A stretch of 50,431 bases of DNA from Marmoricola sp. (GTDB lineage: Bacteria; Actinomycetota; Actinomycetes; Propionibacteriales; Nocardioidaceae): the NCBI GenBank assembly GCA_025964795.1, contig JAOPYC010000020.1, forward strand, positions 1 through 50,431, read 5' to 3'. Position numbers and translations under genes: made by a program. Below the pieces are notes generated by a model. That model saw nothing but the letters and a program-made list of their open reading frames with translations. It had not been told where the DNA came from and made no database searches. Numbering within the stretch: the first letter of the stretch is position 1; each line of letters opens with the position of its first letter. Positions 42,372 to 50,008 of the stretch are shown here, one piece after another.

Positions 42372-42400
42372 ATTGGCAGTCGACGACCACGAGTGCCAAT
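42372..42400. promoter_or_regulatory. Inverted repeat between the acylase and fmdB genes
   Basis: ATTGGCA (42372-42378) and TGCCAAT (42394-42400) are perfect 7-bp arms separated by 15 bp, in the 73-bp space between divergent start codons. A dimeric regulator could bind here, though the regulator is unknown. TAGCAT at about 42368-42373 is a possible -10 for fmdB. Confidence 0.4.
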
Positions 42401-42433
42401 CCCTCGTCCGCGCCACCCACGGAGGACCAAGAA

Positions 42434-42748
42434 GTGCCCACGTACCAGTACTCCTGCACCGACTGCGGCCACTTCTTCGAACAGTTCCAGAGCTTCTCCG
42501 ACGACTCGCTGACCGTCTGCCCGGTGTGCGACGGCAAGCTGCGCAAGGTCTTCAACGCCGTGGGCGTCGTCTTCAAGGGGTCCGGCTTCTACCGCAACGA
42601 CAGCCGGTCGCCCGACACCAAGGCCTCCTCCGACGGCGCTTCCAAGCCGAGCGAGAAGACGCCCGAGAAGAGCGCCGCGCCCGCGAAGTCGGACAGCTCC
42701 TCCACCGCCTCGGGCAGTTCCTCCTCGCCCGCCCCCAGCCCCGCCTGA
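42434..42748 (+). CDS. FmdB-family zinc-ribbon protein
   Basis: GGAGG lies 8 nt before the GTG start. The 104-residue product has MPTYQYSCTDCGHFFEQFQS at the N-terminus and SLTVCPVCDGKLRKVFNAVG, giving two C-x-x-C pairs that should bind one zinc ion. GVVFKGSGFYRNDSR is the conserved end of the FmdB domain. The rest (about residues 65-104) is a low-complexity tail of Ser, Lys, Glu, Pro and Ala. Its role is unknown; the homologue Rv0991c has been described as a redox-sensitive chaperone-like protein. The gene precedes the SAF-domain gene and mscL as in related actinobacteria. Confidence 0.9.
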   Translation: MPTYQYSCTDCGHFFEQFQSFSDDSLTVCPVCDGKLRKVFNAVGVVFKGSGFYRNDSRSPDTKASSDGASKPSEKTPEKSAAPAKSDSSSTASGSSSSPAPSPA

Positions 42749-42774
42749 GGCGTCCCCGCCCGCGCCTGTGGATT

Positions 42775-42790
42775 GCCGGCGCGCGCCGGC
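42775..42790 (+). terminator. Perfect palindrome downstream of fmdB, possible terminator stem
   Basis: GCCGGCGCGCGCCGGC is a perfect 16-bp palindrome 26 bp after the fmdB stop and 25 bp before the SAF-domain ATG. It has no T-run, so it may act as a Rho-dependent pause or simply be GC-rich chance. Confidence 0.3.
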
Positions 42791-42815
42791 CGGGTTCGGC
42801 CTACCTTCAGGCGCC

Positions 42816-43457
42816 ATGAAGCCACCGACCCTCCTGCTCGCGCCGCTGCGGCAACTGAACCGCCGGGTGCTGCTGCACCGGCGACCGCTGGCCGCCCTCA
42901 CCGCCGCGGGGGCCGCCCTCGCCGCCCTGCACGCCACCTCGCCCCCACCACCGGAGACCGTCACGGTGTGGACCGCGGCCCGGGACCTCCCCGGCGGGCG
43001 GGTCGTCGAGGAGGCCGACCTGACCGGCGTGGCGATTTCCCCCGACAGCGTGCCGGACGGCGTGGTCGGCGGCCCCGGGGACGTGGTCGGCCACACCCTC
43101 GCCGCCCCGATGTCCCGGGGCGAGGTGTTCACGGACGTGCGCACGCTGACCCACGGCCTCCTGCGCGGATATCCCGGCACGACGGCTGTGCCGCTGCGGA
43201 TCACCGACGCCGCCGCGGTGTCGCTGCTCCGCGTGGGCGACCGGGTGAGCCTGGTCGTGGCCGACCCCGACGGCCGTCAGGCACCGCGGGTCCTGGTGGA
43301 GGACGTGCCCGTGGTCGCGATCCCCGCAGAGCGTGGTGGGACCGTCTCGGGCGGGACGCCCGGGCGCCTGGTGGTGGCGGCCGTGCCGTCCTCGTCGGCC
43401 AGCGAGGTGGCCGCGCGCGCCGCGACGTCCATCCTCATCCCCGTCTGGCAGCGTTAG
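42816..43457 (+). CDS. SAF-domain protein (CpaB/FlgA-like), membrane-anchored
   Basis: ATG 42816 (MKPPTLLLAPLRQLNRRVLL) gives 213 residues. An N-terminal hydrophobic segment (about residues 25-41, RPLAALTAAGAALAALHATS) precedes the SAF domain at about 48-110: VTVWTAARDLPGGRVVEEAD, then LTGVAISPDSVPDGVVGGPG and VVGHTLAAPMSRGEVFTDV. The rest (PGTTAVPLRITDAAAVSLLR, VGDRVSLVVADPDGRQ) matches the RcpC/CpaB C-terminal domain. Such proteins assemble Flp-type pili or flagellar P-rings, but no pilus gene is nearby. The gene stands between fmdB and mscL. A TACCTT box lies 8 nt before the ATG. The function here is unknown. Confidence 0.82.
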   Translation: MKPPTLLLAPLRQLNRRVLLHRRPLAALTAAGAALAALHATSPPPPETVTVWTAARDLPGGRVVEEADLTGVAISPDSVPDGVVGGPGDVVGHTLAAPMSRGEVFTDVRTLTHGLLRGYPGTTAVPLRITDAAAVSLLRVGDRVSLVVADPDGRQAPRVLVEDVPVVAIPAERGGTVSGGTPGRLVVAAVPSSSASEVAARAATSILIPVWQR

Positions 43458-43514
43458 CCTCCGGACCGAACCCACCCCGGTCATCTTGGCCGGGACTCGG
43501 ACAGGAGCATCGTC

Positions 43515-43880
43515 ATGACCGGTTTCAAGAACTTCATCCTCCGCGGCAACCTGATCGAGCTCGCGGTCGCCTTCATCATGGGCGGCGCGTTCGCCACCGT
43601 CGTGACCGCCACCGTCAAGCTGATCATGGACCTCGTCGGGAAGATCGGCGGTCAGCCCGACTTCTCGGGCTGGACACCGGGAGGCGTCTCCCTGGGCGCC
43701 TGGGTCACGGCCGTCGTCGGCTTCATCATCTTGTCCGCCGTCGTCTACTTCGTGATCGTCAAGCCCTACACCGCTGCCAAGGACAGGTTCTTCCCCGCCG
43801 AGGAGACCGGCACCCCGGCCGACGTCGCCCTGCTCGAGGAGATCCGCGACCTGCTGGCCACCCGCCCGGGCCAGGTGTGA
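43515..43880 (+). CDS. mscL: Large-conductance mechanosensitive channel
   Basis: AGGAG lies 8 nt before the ATG. The 121-residue protein is MscL: MTGFKNFILRGNLIELAVAF with IMGGAFATVVTATVKLIMDL (helix 1), a short periplasmic loop (GGQPDFSGWTPGGVSLGAWV), and TAVVGFIILSAVVYFVIVKP (helix 2). It ends in a cytoplasmic helix, ADVALLEEIRDLLATRP. The pentamer opens under membrane tension to release solutes on hypoosmotic shock. The mycobacterial order fmdB-SAF-mscL (Rv0991c to Rv0985c) is recognisable. It converges on the 52-residue protein gene with 4 nt between stops. Confidence 0.96.
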   Translation: MTGFKNFILRGNLIELAVAFIMGGAFATVVTATVKLIMDLVGKIGGQPDFSGWTPGGVSLGAWVTAVVGFIILSAVVYFVIVKPYTAAKDRFFPAEETGTPADVALLEEIRDLLATRPGQV

Positions 43881-43884
43881 GCCC

Positions 43885-44043
43885 CTAGCCGTGGTGCGGC
43901 GGCACCTGCCGCCGCAGCCACTCCTCCGAGGCGTCCGGGGTCGTGGCCTCCGGCTCGGCGTCGTCGCTCGTCTGGTCGGGAAGCACGTCCCCGAACACCT
44001 CCGCAAGGCGCCGCCGCCGGGCGGCGCGCTCCTCGGGCGTCAT
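43885..44043 (-). CDS. Small charged protein coupled to the epimerase gene, 52 residues
   Basis: ATG 44043 overlaps the epimerase stop at 44040 (ATGA), so it is translated by coupling. The product begins MTPEERAARRRRLAEVFGDV, a basic helix that may bind RNA, DNA or a membrane surface. It continues with an acidic linker (DDAEPEATTPDASEEWLRRQ) and ends VPPHHG. No family is recognised. The coupling and the sense of its codon bias support a real gene. I assign it no function. Confidence 0.7.
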   Translation of the reverse strand: MTPEERAARRRRLAEVFGDVLPDQTSDDAEPEATTPDASEEWLRRQVPPHHG

Positions 44044-44966
44044 CGGTGGAGGTCGTGCAGCGTGAGGGCCGCGTCGAACCAGCCGCGCTCGAACTTGCGC
44101 CGCGAGGCCCGCCAGCCGGTCTGGGCGGCGAAGTGGTCCGAGCTGACGCGAAGCGAGCGGGCGAGCGGCTCGAGGCGCGGCCCGATGAGCCACCGCCCCC
44201 AGGCACGCATGAACTCGCCGGACTCGACGCTGGCCGCGTCGGCGTAGCCCTGCACGAGGTCGAGTCGCTGCACCGGCTCGGCGCCGACGTTGTAGACCCC
44301 GCTGGGGGCGTGCAGCGAGGCCAGCACCGCGCCGCCGAGGTCGTCGGTGTGGATGACGTGTGCCCAGCCAGCCGGGTGGCCGATGCCGACGCGGCGTCCG
44401 CTGGCGGTGGCGCGCAGCCAGTAGCGCGTCTGCGGGTCGTCACCGACGATGGTCCCGAACCGCAGGACCACGCCGACGCGCGAGTCGCACGAGTAGTCCT
44501 GGACCAGCGACTCCCCCACGGCGGCGGGCTCGGTCATCGGGGTGATGTCGACCGGGCTCTCCTCGGTGATCCACTCGTCGCCCTGCTCGGCGTACAGGAC
44601 GCTGACGCTCTCCTGCACCACCCGCCGTACGCCGGCGCGGCGGGCCGCCTCGATGACGTTGCCGACGCCCGTGGTGCGCAGCCGGTCGTTGCGACGCCAG
44701 GCCCCCGGGACCAGGGCGGCGTGACCGACCGGGACCTTCGTGGCCAGGTTGACGACCGCGTCGGCGCCCTCGTAGGCGGTGGCCAGGCTCTCCAGGTCGA
44801 GCACGTCGCCCCGCACCGGGACGGCCCCGAGCTGCTCGACGACCGCGGAGCCGGAGGCGGACCGGGTGACCACGACCACGTCGTGTCCCGCGTCCCGCAG
44901 GGCCGTGACGGAGGCGCGACCGATGACGCCGGTGCCACCTGTCAGGACAGTCCTCACAACCGACAT
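44040..44966 (-). CDS. NAD(P)-dependent epimerase/dehydratase (extended SDR)
   Basis: The start is set at ATG 44966 (MSVVRTVLTGGTGVIGRASV); a GTG three codons later is possible. The 308-residue protein has TGGTGVIGRASV (the G-x-x-G-x-x-G NAD-binding loop), DAVVNLATKVPVG and RVVQESVSVLYAEQGDEWIT. The catalytic Tyr of the usual Y-x-x-x-K is not obvious in this region. VLRFGTIVGDDPQTRYWLRA and WAHVIHTDDLGGAVLASLHA (the H-V-D-D segment) continue the fold. It may act on a nucleotide sugar or other metabolite. It is followed by the coupled 52-residue protein. Confidence 0.85.
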   Translation of the reverse strand: MSVVRTVLTGGTGVIGRASVTALRDAGHDVVVVTRSASGSAVVEQLGAVPVRGDVLDLESLATAYEGADAVVNLATKVPVGHAALVPGAWRRNDRLRTTGVGNVIEAARRAGVRRVVQESVSVLYAEQGDEWITEESPVDITPMTEPAAVGESLVQDYSCDSRVGVVLRFGTIVGDDPQTRYWLRATASGRRVGIGHPAGWAHVIHTDDLGGAVLASLHAPSGVYNVGAEPVQRLDLVQGYADAASVESGEFMRAWGRWLIGPRLEPLARSLRVSSDHFAAQTGWRASRRKFERGWFDAALTLHDLHR

Positions 44967-45012
44967 ACTCCGATAACGAACCGGTAACAGCAAGTCGGGC
45001 GCGCCGGTGGGG

Positions 45013-46239
45013 TCAGGCGCACAGGCCCGCTTCCTCGGCGGCCTGCTTGCGGGCGGCCGCGGCGGCGTCCGAGCCCTGGGAGGGGCTGGTCGACGGGCTG
45101 GTCGACGGGCTGGGCGAGGTCGAGGGCGACCCGGACGGCGACGGCGAGGCCGAGGCGCTCGGCTTCTCCCCGGGCTTGCGGCCGGGGGTCACGGCGTCGG
45201 TGGCGAACTTGCCCAGGGGCCGGTCGAAGCGGATCTTGCGCCACAGCTCGGTGGCGTCCGAGGACCAGATCAGGCGGTTGGCGTCCTGGGGCCAGGGCTG
45301 GTTGGGCACGGTGATGAACTGGATGTTGTCCAGGCCGATGTCCTTCAGCGAGGTCCCCAGCGACGCCAGCTCCTTGAGGTGGGCGAAGCCGCTGTCCGTC
45401 GTCAGGGACCGGGTCGCGGCGTTGAGGAAGCTGATCAGCCGGACGGGGTTGGTGAGCGTGCCCTTGGACACGACCTTCTCGATCATCGCGGCGATGAAGG
45501 ACTGCTGACGCTTCATCCGGCCGATGTCCCCGGTCGGGGCGCCGATGTCGTGGCGCACCCGGACGTAGTCGAGGGCCTGGTTGCCGTTGACCTTGTAGGT
45601 CCCGGCCGGCAGGTGGATGTGGCCGACGTCGTCGTTGACCTCCTCCGGCACGCACACGGTGACGCCGTGGATCGCGTTCACCATCTCCTTGAAGCCGGCG
45701 AAGTTGACCACCACGAAGTGGTCGATGCGGATGTTGGTCAGCTGCTCGACGGTCTTGATGGTGCACAGCGGCCCGCCGACGGCGTACGCCGTGTTGAACT
45801 GGGTGAGGCCGCCCGGCAGCATGCGCTTGCCGTTCTTGCTCCTGCACTCGGGCCGCTGGACCATCGCGTCGCGGGGCAGGCTGACCCCGTAGGCCCGCTT
45901 CCGGTCCTGGGAGAGGTGCAGCAGGATCGTTGTGTCGGAGAGGCCCGGCGTCTCGCCGCCGATGTTGGTGCCGTCACGGTTGTCCGAGCCCATGATCAGC
46001 ACGTTCAGCGGCCGCTTGGGGCCCTCGACCACCGGCGTGGGGCGGTCGGTGCCGAGCGTGTTGCCGATGTCGATGGCATGGATGTTGCCCTCGAGCTTCT
46101 TGTAGACGATCAGCAGCGTCGAGGCCAGCACGAGCACGAGCACGCTGACGACGATCACGACCCGCTGGATGATCCTGCGGCGCCGGGAGGGTTTGTCCTT
46201 GTGGCGCGGCGCTTCGCCGCGCGACTCGTCCTCGGACAA
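45013..46239 (-). CDS. LCP (LytR-CpsA-Psr) family glycopolymer transferase
   Basis: The start is placed at TTG 46239 (L-S-E-D-E-S-R-G), with GAGG 8 nt before it; a further TTG at 46299 would add 20 residues without similarity. The 408-residue product has a basic N-terminus, one membrane helix (RRIIQRVVIVVSVLVLVLAS, about residues 22-45), and an extracytoplasmic LCP domain. That domain has PLNVLIMGSDNRDGTNIGGE, ILLHLSQDRKRAYGVSLPRD, NFAGFKEMVNAIHGVTVCVP and LDYVRVRHDIGAPTGDIGRM (the arginine-rich pyrophosphate-binding block). A Ser/Pro/Thr-rich tail ends in a helix with a terminal Cys-Ala. LCP enzymes attach polyprenyl-linked glycopolymers to peptidoglycan. It stands alone upstream of tRNA-Arg, divergently. 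Confidence 0.92.
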   Translation of the reverse strand: MSEDESRGEAPRHKDKPSRRRRIIQRVVIVVSVLVLVLASTLLIVYKKLEGNIHAIDIGNTLGTDRPTPVVEGPKRPLNVLIMGSDNRDGTNIGGETPGLSDTTILLHLSQDRKRAYGVSLPRDAMVQRPECRSKNGKRMLPGGLTQFNTAYAVGGPLCTIKTVEQLTNIRIDHFVVVNFAGFKEMVNAIHGVTVCVPEEVNDDVGHIHLPAGTYKVNGNQALDYVRVRHDIGAPTGDIGRMKRQQSFIAAMIEKVVSKGTLTNPVRLISFLNAATRSLTTDSGFAHLKELASLGTSLKDIGLDNIQFITVPNQPWPQDANRLIWSSDATELWRKIRFDRPLGKFATDAVTPGRKPGEKPSASASPSPSGSPSTSPSPSTSPSTSPSQGSDAAAAARKQAAEEAGLCA

Positions 46240-46368
46240 TATGACCCTCGATCTCGACAGTGACCCCCCATTGTGAACGTGTGACCCCGGGTCGCCCAAA
46301 TCATGACATGCGACGGGTGAGGTCCCGGTGCACTGCGCGTGCCAAGATGTACGCCGACCAACGGTCGG

Positions 46369-46441
46369 GCCCCAGTAGCTCAGTGGATAGAGCAGCCGCC
46401 TCCTAAGCGAAAGGTCGCCAGTTCGACTCTGGCCTGGGGCA
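46369..46441 (+). tRNA. tRNA-Arg (CCU anticodon)
   Basis: GCCCCAG pairs with CTGGGGC as acceptor stem. The D stem is GCTC/GAGC and the T arm is GCCAG-TTCGACT-CTGGC. Loop CTCCTAA gives anticodon CCT (AGG codons). CCA is not encoded. The anticodon stem GCCGC/GCGAA has only three standard pairs, with C28:A42 and G27:A43 unpaired. It lies 6 bp from the stop of the convergent membrane-protein gene. Confidence 0.9.
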
Positions 46442-46447
46442 CCCTGC

Positions 46448-48325
46448 CTACTTGTTCTCCAGGCGGGCAGGGCTCTTGTCCGTCGCCTGGATGATGCCGA
46501 CGCGGACGTCGGTCACGCACACGCTGTCGTTCCCGCTGAGCTGCTCCACCGAGAGCGCGGACACGGGGCCGGAGACGATGAACTGGCGCTTGCCGAGCTC
46601 GCCGGCCTTGTTTCGGGGCACCTCGACGTCGACCCGGTCGTCGTCCGTGCGCACCGACACGGTGGCGTCGCTGCCGGTGAAGTAGGTGATCTCCACGGCC
46701 CACTGGAGCTCGAACAGGGAGCCGTTCAGCGGGATCCGCGTCGGCCGGCCCTTGTTCACGGCGTACCCGCACGGTCCGTCGGGACCGGGTGCGACGTTGG
46801 TCTGCCCGCCGACCACCGCGGCGTCTCTGAAGTGGCCGTCGCCGTCGAGCACGGCGTACCGCGCGGTCGGCCGGTTGAACCTCAGCGGGAGGTCGAGCGG
46901 GCCCAGCACGTCCGAGACGTGGCTCCCACCCTCGAGCAGGACCGGGTTCACGATCCGGTCGGGCACCCGGGTGTCGTAGACGTCGGCCCGGCCGAGGGCC
47001 CGGGCGTCCTTGACCAGGGAGTCCATGAAGGGCTTGGTGCTGCTCGGCTCGATGGCGTCCCACGCCCGGCCCGAGTTCACCGCGCAGAGCAGGCTGACGG
47101 CGACGAGGTAGACCACGAGCCCGCGGCCGATCCAGGCGAGCGCCGGCACCGGCACCGGCCGGCGCAGCGGCTGGGCCTCACCGACCGTGCGGGTGACGAG
47201 GAACATGCAGGTGAGCAGCACGACCGGCAGCACGTCGGCGGAGTACCTCGCGGCGCCGAGGAGGATCGTGCCGACCGCCGGGAAGCGGTCGCTGAAGAAG
47301 ACCAGGCCCCACGAGATCAGGGCGTACGCCGCACTCATCCCCAGGGCGACCACCCCCCGTCGCCGGAAGGAGATCGCGACGATCACCAGGACGACCGTGA
47401 CGCCCCACAGGACCAGGGCGAGGGCGCCGGACGAGGACGGGAAGGTGCCGAGGGAGGTGCCGGGCATCCGAAAGGGTCCACCGACCAGGGAGGGCAGCAC
47501 CGAGTTCACGGTGCCGCTGGCCACCAGCGTGGCCGCGCTGCCCAGGGTGCGCGCGTACTCGACGGGCGGCTTGCCCGCCGGTGCGTCGTGGATCGCCCAC
47601 AGGTAGAACGCCACGTAGGCCAGCGTCACGAGCGCCGTCGGCCACAGCGTCCGTACGGCGAGCACGAAGCCGTCCCGGACCCGCCCGGGTCCCAGCAGGA
47701 GGCAGACGAAGAGGAGCGGCACCGTGATCAGCAGGGACTTCTCCCACATGAGCAGCCCGAGGGCGTAGCTCACGTTCATCCACACGAGGTCCGCCCGGCG
47801 TCGACCACGCAGGAGGTAGCGGGCCAGGAACCACACGCAGAAACCCATGCTGGCCTGCATCGGCAGCACGTTGATGGCGCTGATCCACCAGTGATCGACG
47901 AGGGTCGCCCCCGGCGAGAGGGTCAGGACCACCAGCGGGATAAGGAGGTGCAGCCGCTCGCCGAAGATCTCCCGGAAGGCGAGCCCCCACCCGACCACGA
48001 CCGCTCCGGCGAAGAGGCAGATCGACAGCGCGGGCCAGGTGTAGTCGAGGGGGTCGAGGGTCGTGAACACCCACGACATCAGGAGCTCACCCGGGAACAC
48101 GTGCCCGGCCACGTCCTGGAAGACGAAGTGGGCGAACCCCTGGCGTGGGACCTCGCTCGTGAGGAGCAGGTCGTCCTGCAGCCAGGACCAGCTGGACAGG
48201 GTCCAGGCATTCGCGGTCACGGTGACGACCAGGATCGCCAGCCACCCCATCCGGAAGGCCGACCATCCCGCGCCCCGAGTGGTGGTGCCCGCCGGGGTGC
48301 GGTCCACAGCAGCGTCGGCGGGCAT
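46448..48325 (-). CDS. Polytopic membrane protein, GT-C glycosyltransferase-like
   Basis: ATG 48325 (MPADAAVDRTPAGTTTRGAG) has a TACGGT box 7 nt upstream. The 625-residue product has about ten to twelve membrane helices (residues about 28 to 430). The first extracytoplasmic loop has WSWLQDDLLLTSEVPRQG, where the Asp-Asp pair resembles the acidic catalytic motif of GT-C glycosyltransferases. HVFPGELLMSWVFTTLDPLD follows. The C-terminal ~190 residues are an extracytoplasmic domain with beta-rich segments (TRIPLNGSLFELQWAVEITY and YFTGSDATVSVRTDDDRVDV). I infer a lipid-linked sugar transferase acting outside the membrane. It is divergent from a GT2-methyltransferase fusion, suggesting a shared envelope glycan pathway. 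No named family is recognised. Confidence 0.7.
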   Translation of the reverse strand: MPADAAVDRTPAGTTTRGAGWSAFRMGWLAILVVTVTANAWTLSSWSWLQDDLLLTSEVPRQGFAHFVFQDVAGHVFPGELLMSWVFTTLDPLDYTWPALSICLFAGAVVVGWGLAFREIFGERLHLLIPLVVLTLSPGATLVDHWWISAINVLPMQASMGFCVWFLARYLLRGRRRADLVWMNVSYALGLLMWEKSLLITVPLLFVCLLLGPGRVRDGFVLAVRTLWPTALVTLAYVAFYLWAIHDAPAGKPPVEYARTLGSAATLVASGTVNSVLPSLVGGPFRMPGTSLGTFPSSSGALALVLWGVTVVLVIVAISFRRRGVVALGMSAAYALISWGLVFFSDRFPAVGTILLGAARYSADVLPVVLLTCMFLVTRTVGEAQPLRRPVPVPALAWIGRGLVVYLVAVSLLCAVNSGRAWDAIEPSSTKPFMDSLVKDARALGRADVYDTRVPDRIVNPVLLEGGSHVSDVLGPLDLPLRFNRPTARYAVLDGDGHFRDAAVVGGQTNVAPGPDGPCGYAVNKGRPTRIPLNGSLFELQWAVEITYFTGSDATVSVRTDDDRVDVEVPRNKAGELGKRQFIVSGPVSALSVEQLSGNDSVCVTDVRVGIIQATDKSPARLENK

Positions 48326-48332
48326 GGGGAGA

Positions 48333-48338
48333 ACCGTA
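48333..48338 (-). promoter_or_regulatory. -10 box of the GT-C-like gene
   Basis: TACGGT on the minus strand ends 7 nt before the ATG at 48325, matching the leaderless pattern. The divergent gene has its own box 26 bp away. Confidence 0.4.
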
Positions 48339-48363
48339 GGGCACCGCACGGCGGGGCTGCACC

Positions 48364-48369
48364 TAGGAT
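48364..48369 (+). promoter_or_regulatory. -10 box of the GT2-methyltransferase gene
   Basis: TAGGAT ends 7 nt before the ATG at 48377, indicating a leaderless transcript. Confidence 0.45.
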
Positions 48370-48376
48370 CGCGGCC

Positions 48377-49885
48377 ATGTCGACGCCAGCTTCTGCGCAC
48401 CCCTCGTGGCCGGGTCCGTCCGCCGACCGCGAGCCGCGGATCGGCATCCTGGTGGTCGCCTACAACGCCGCGTCGACACTCGCCCGGACCCTGGAGCGCA
48501 TCCCGGTCGAGTTCCGGCAGCGGATCAGCGAGGTCTTCGTCTCCGACGACGCCAGTCCGGACGGCACCTACCTCGTCGGGATCGACATCCAGGCGACGGT
48601 GCCGGATCTGCCCATCACGGTGATCCGGCACGAGCGGAACCTCGGGTACGGCGGCAACCAGAAGGTCGGCTACACGATGGCCGCCGAGCACGGGCTCGAC
48701 ATCGTCGTGCTCCTGCACGCGGACGGCCAGTACGCGCCCGAGTTCCTGCCCGCCATGGTCGAGCCCCTCGTGCGGGGTGAGGCGGACGCGGTGTTCGGGT
48801 CGCGGATGATGCAGCGGGGGGCGGCCCTGCGCGGGGGGATGCCCACGTACAAGTTCATCGGCAACCGGATCCTCACCACGATCGAGAACGCGGCCCTCGG
48901 CACGAGCCTCTCGGAGTTCCACTCCGGCTACCGCGCCTACAACGTGCACGCCCTGTCGGCGCTCGACCTGAGCGCGACCTCCGACGAGTTCAACTTCGAC
49001 ACCCAGATCATCATCGCGCTGCACGCAGCGGGCCGCCGCATCGTCGAGATCCCGATCCCCACCTTCTACGGCGACGAGATCAGCCACGTCAACGGCATGA
49101 AGTACGCCGGCCAGGTCGTGACCGACGTGGCCGTCTACCGACTGGCGACCCTGGGACTCACGCCCGGCGAGCTCGCGGACGTGAAGGAGGAGGTGGACCA
49201 GCGCGAGTCTGAGGCCGCCTCCAACCGCCAGATCCTCGCGCTGCTGGAGAACCTCGAGCCGTCCCGGGTCCTCGACGTCGGGTGCGCCCGCCTGAAGCTC
49301 GACGAGGCGCTGCGCCGCCGGGGCCACCGGCTGACCGGCACCGCCTCGGCGGAGACCCCCGAGATCTCCAAGCACGTCGACGAGTTCGTCCCCGGGGACC
49401 TCGACCACGGCCTGCCGGACGGCGTCGGGTCCGACTTCGACCTGGTCGTGTTCGCCGACACCCTCGAGCACGTGCGCCACCCGCAGCGACTCCTGCGGCA
49501 GGCGAGCTCCCGACTGGCACCGGGTGGCCGGCTGGTCGTGTCGGTGCCGAACTTCGGGCACTGGTACCCCCGGGCCCGCACCGTCCTCGGCGCCTTCGAC
49601 TATGACCAGCGGGGCATCCTCGACGCGACCCACGTCCGGTTCTTCACCCGGCGCAGCATCCTGCGGATGCTGAAGAAGTCCGGTCTCGTCGTCACCCGGA
49701 TGTCCACCACGGGCCTGCCGCTGGACGTCGTGATGGGCCGGCCGTCGCTGGTCAAGCGCGTCCTGCTGGCCGTGGACGGCTGGCTGGTCCGGGCGCGGCC
49801 GACCCTGTTCGCCTACGAGTTCATCTTCGAGGTCCGCCCCGTCGAACCGCCCCGGTCCACGGTCTGGCCGCGTCGCCGGGACTGA
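48377..49885 (+). CDS. Fusion of GT2 glycosyltransferase and methyltransferase-like domain
   Basis: The 502-residue product starts MSTPASAHPSWPGPSADREP. Residues about 20-260 are a GT-A fold GT2 domain. RIGILVVAYNAASTLARTLE, EVFVSDDASPDGTYLVGIDI, LDIVVLLHADGQYAPEFLPA (the D-x-D/D-G-Q sugar-nucleotide site) and FHSGYRAYNVHALSALDL resemble polyprenyl-phosphate mannose or glucose synthases. A helix (ELADVKEEVDQRESEAASNR) links to residues about 290-480, a class I methyltransferase-like domain with VFADTLEHVRHPQRLLRQAS and RLAPGGRLVVSVPNFGHWYP. Its motif I reads VLDVGCARLKLDEAL, lacking the usual G-x-G, so SAM binding is doubtful. The protein probably transfers sugar to a lipid carrier; the second domain may be inactive. 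It pairs divergently with a GT-C-like gene. Confidence 0.85.
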   Translation: MSTPASAHPSWPGPSADREPRIGILVVAYNAASTLARTLERIPVEFRQRISEVFVSDDASPDGTYLVGIDIQATVPDLPITVIRHERNLGYGGNQKVGYTMAAEHGLDIVVLLHADGQYAPEFLPAMVEPLVRGEADAVFGSRMMQRGAALRGGMPTYKFIGNRILTTIENAALGTSLSEFHSGYRAYNVHALSALDLSATSDEFNFDTQIIIALHAAGRRIVEIPIPTFYGDEISHVNGMKYAGQVVTDVAVYRLATLGLTPGELADVKEEVDQRESEAASNRQILALLENLEPSRVLDVGCARLKLDEALRRRGHRLTGTASAETPEISKHVDEFVPGDLDHGLPDGVGSDFDLVVFADTLEHVRHPQRLLRQASSRLAPGGRLVVSVPNFGHWYPRARTVLGAFDYDQRGILDATHVRFFTRRSILRMLKKSGLVVTRMSTTGLPLDVVMGRPSLVKRVLLAVDGWLVRARPTLFAYEFIFEVRPVEPPRSTVWPRRRD

Positions 49886-49891
49886 GTCGAC

Positions 49892-49911
49892 CGGCACCCT
49901 GACCCGTGCCG
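49892..49911 (+). terminator. Hairpin after the GT2-methyltransferase gene
   Basis: CGGCAC and GTGCCG form a 6-bp stem with loop CCTGACCC, 6 nt after the stop. There is no T-run; it may end transcription weakly or with Rho. The remaining upstream space of the next gene (49912-50008) holds a 10-bp palindrome CCCATATGGG at 49957-49966 and TATCCT at 49970-49975, a possible -10. Confidence 0.35.
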
Positions 49912-50008
49912 CTCTAGTCCACTTAGGCCACGGAAGTCCCGTGAAGACCGAGACGTCCCATATGGGGCCTATCCTTCGAATGGATTCTCGGGGGAAAGCA
50001 AGGCAGAC

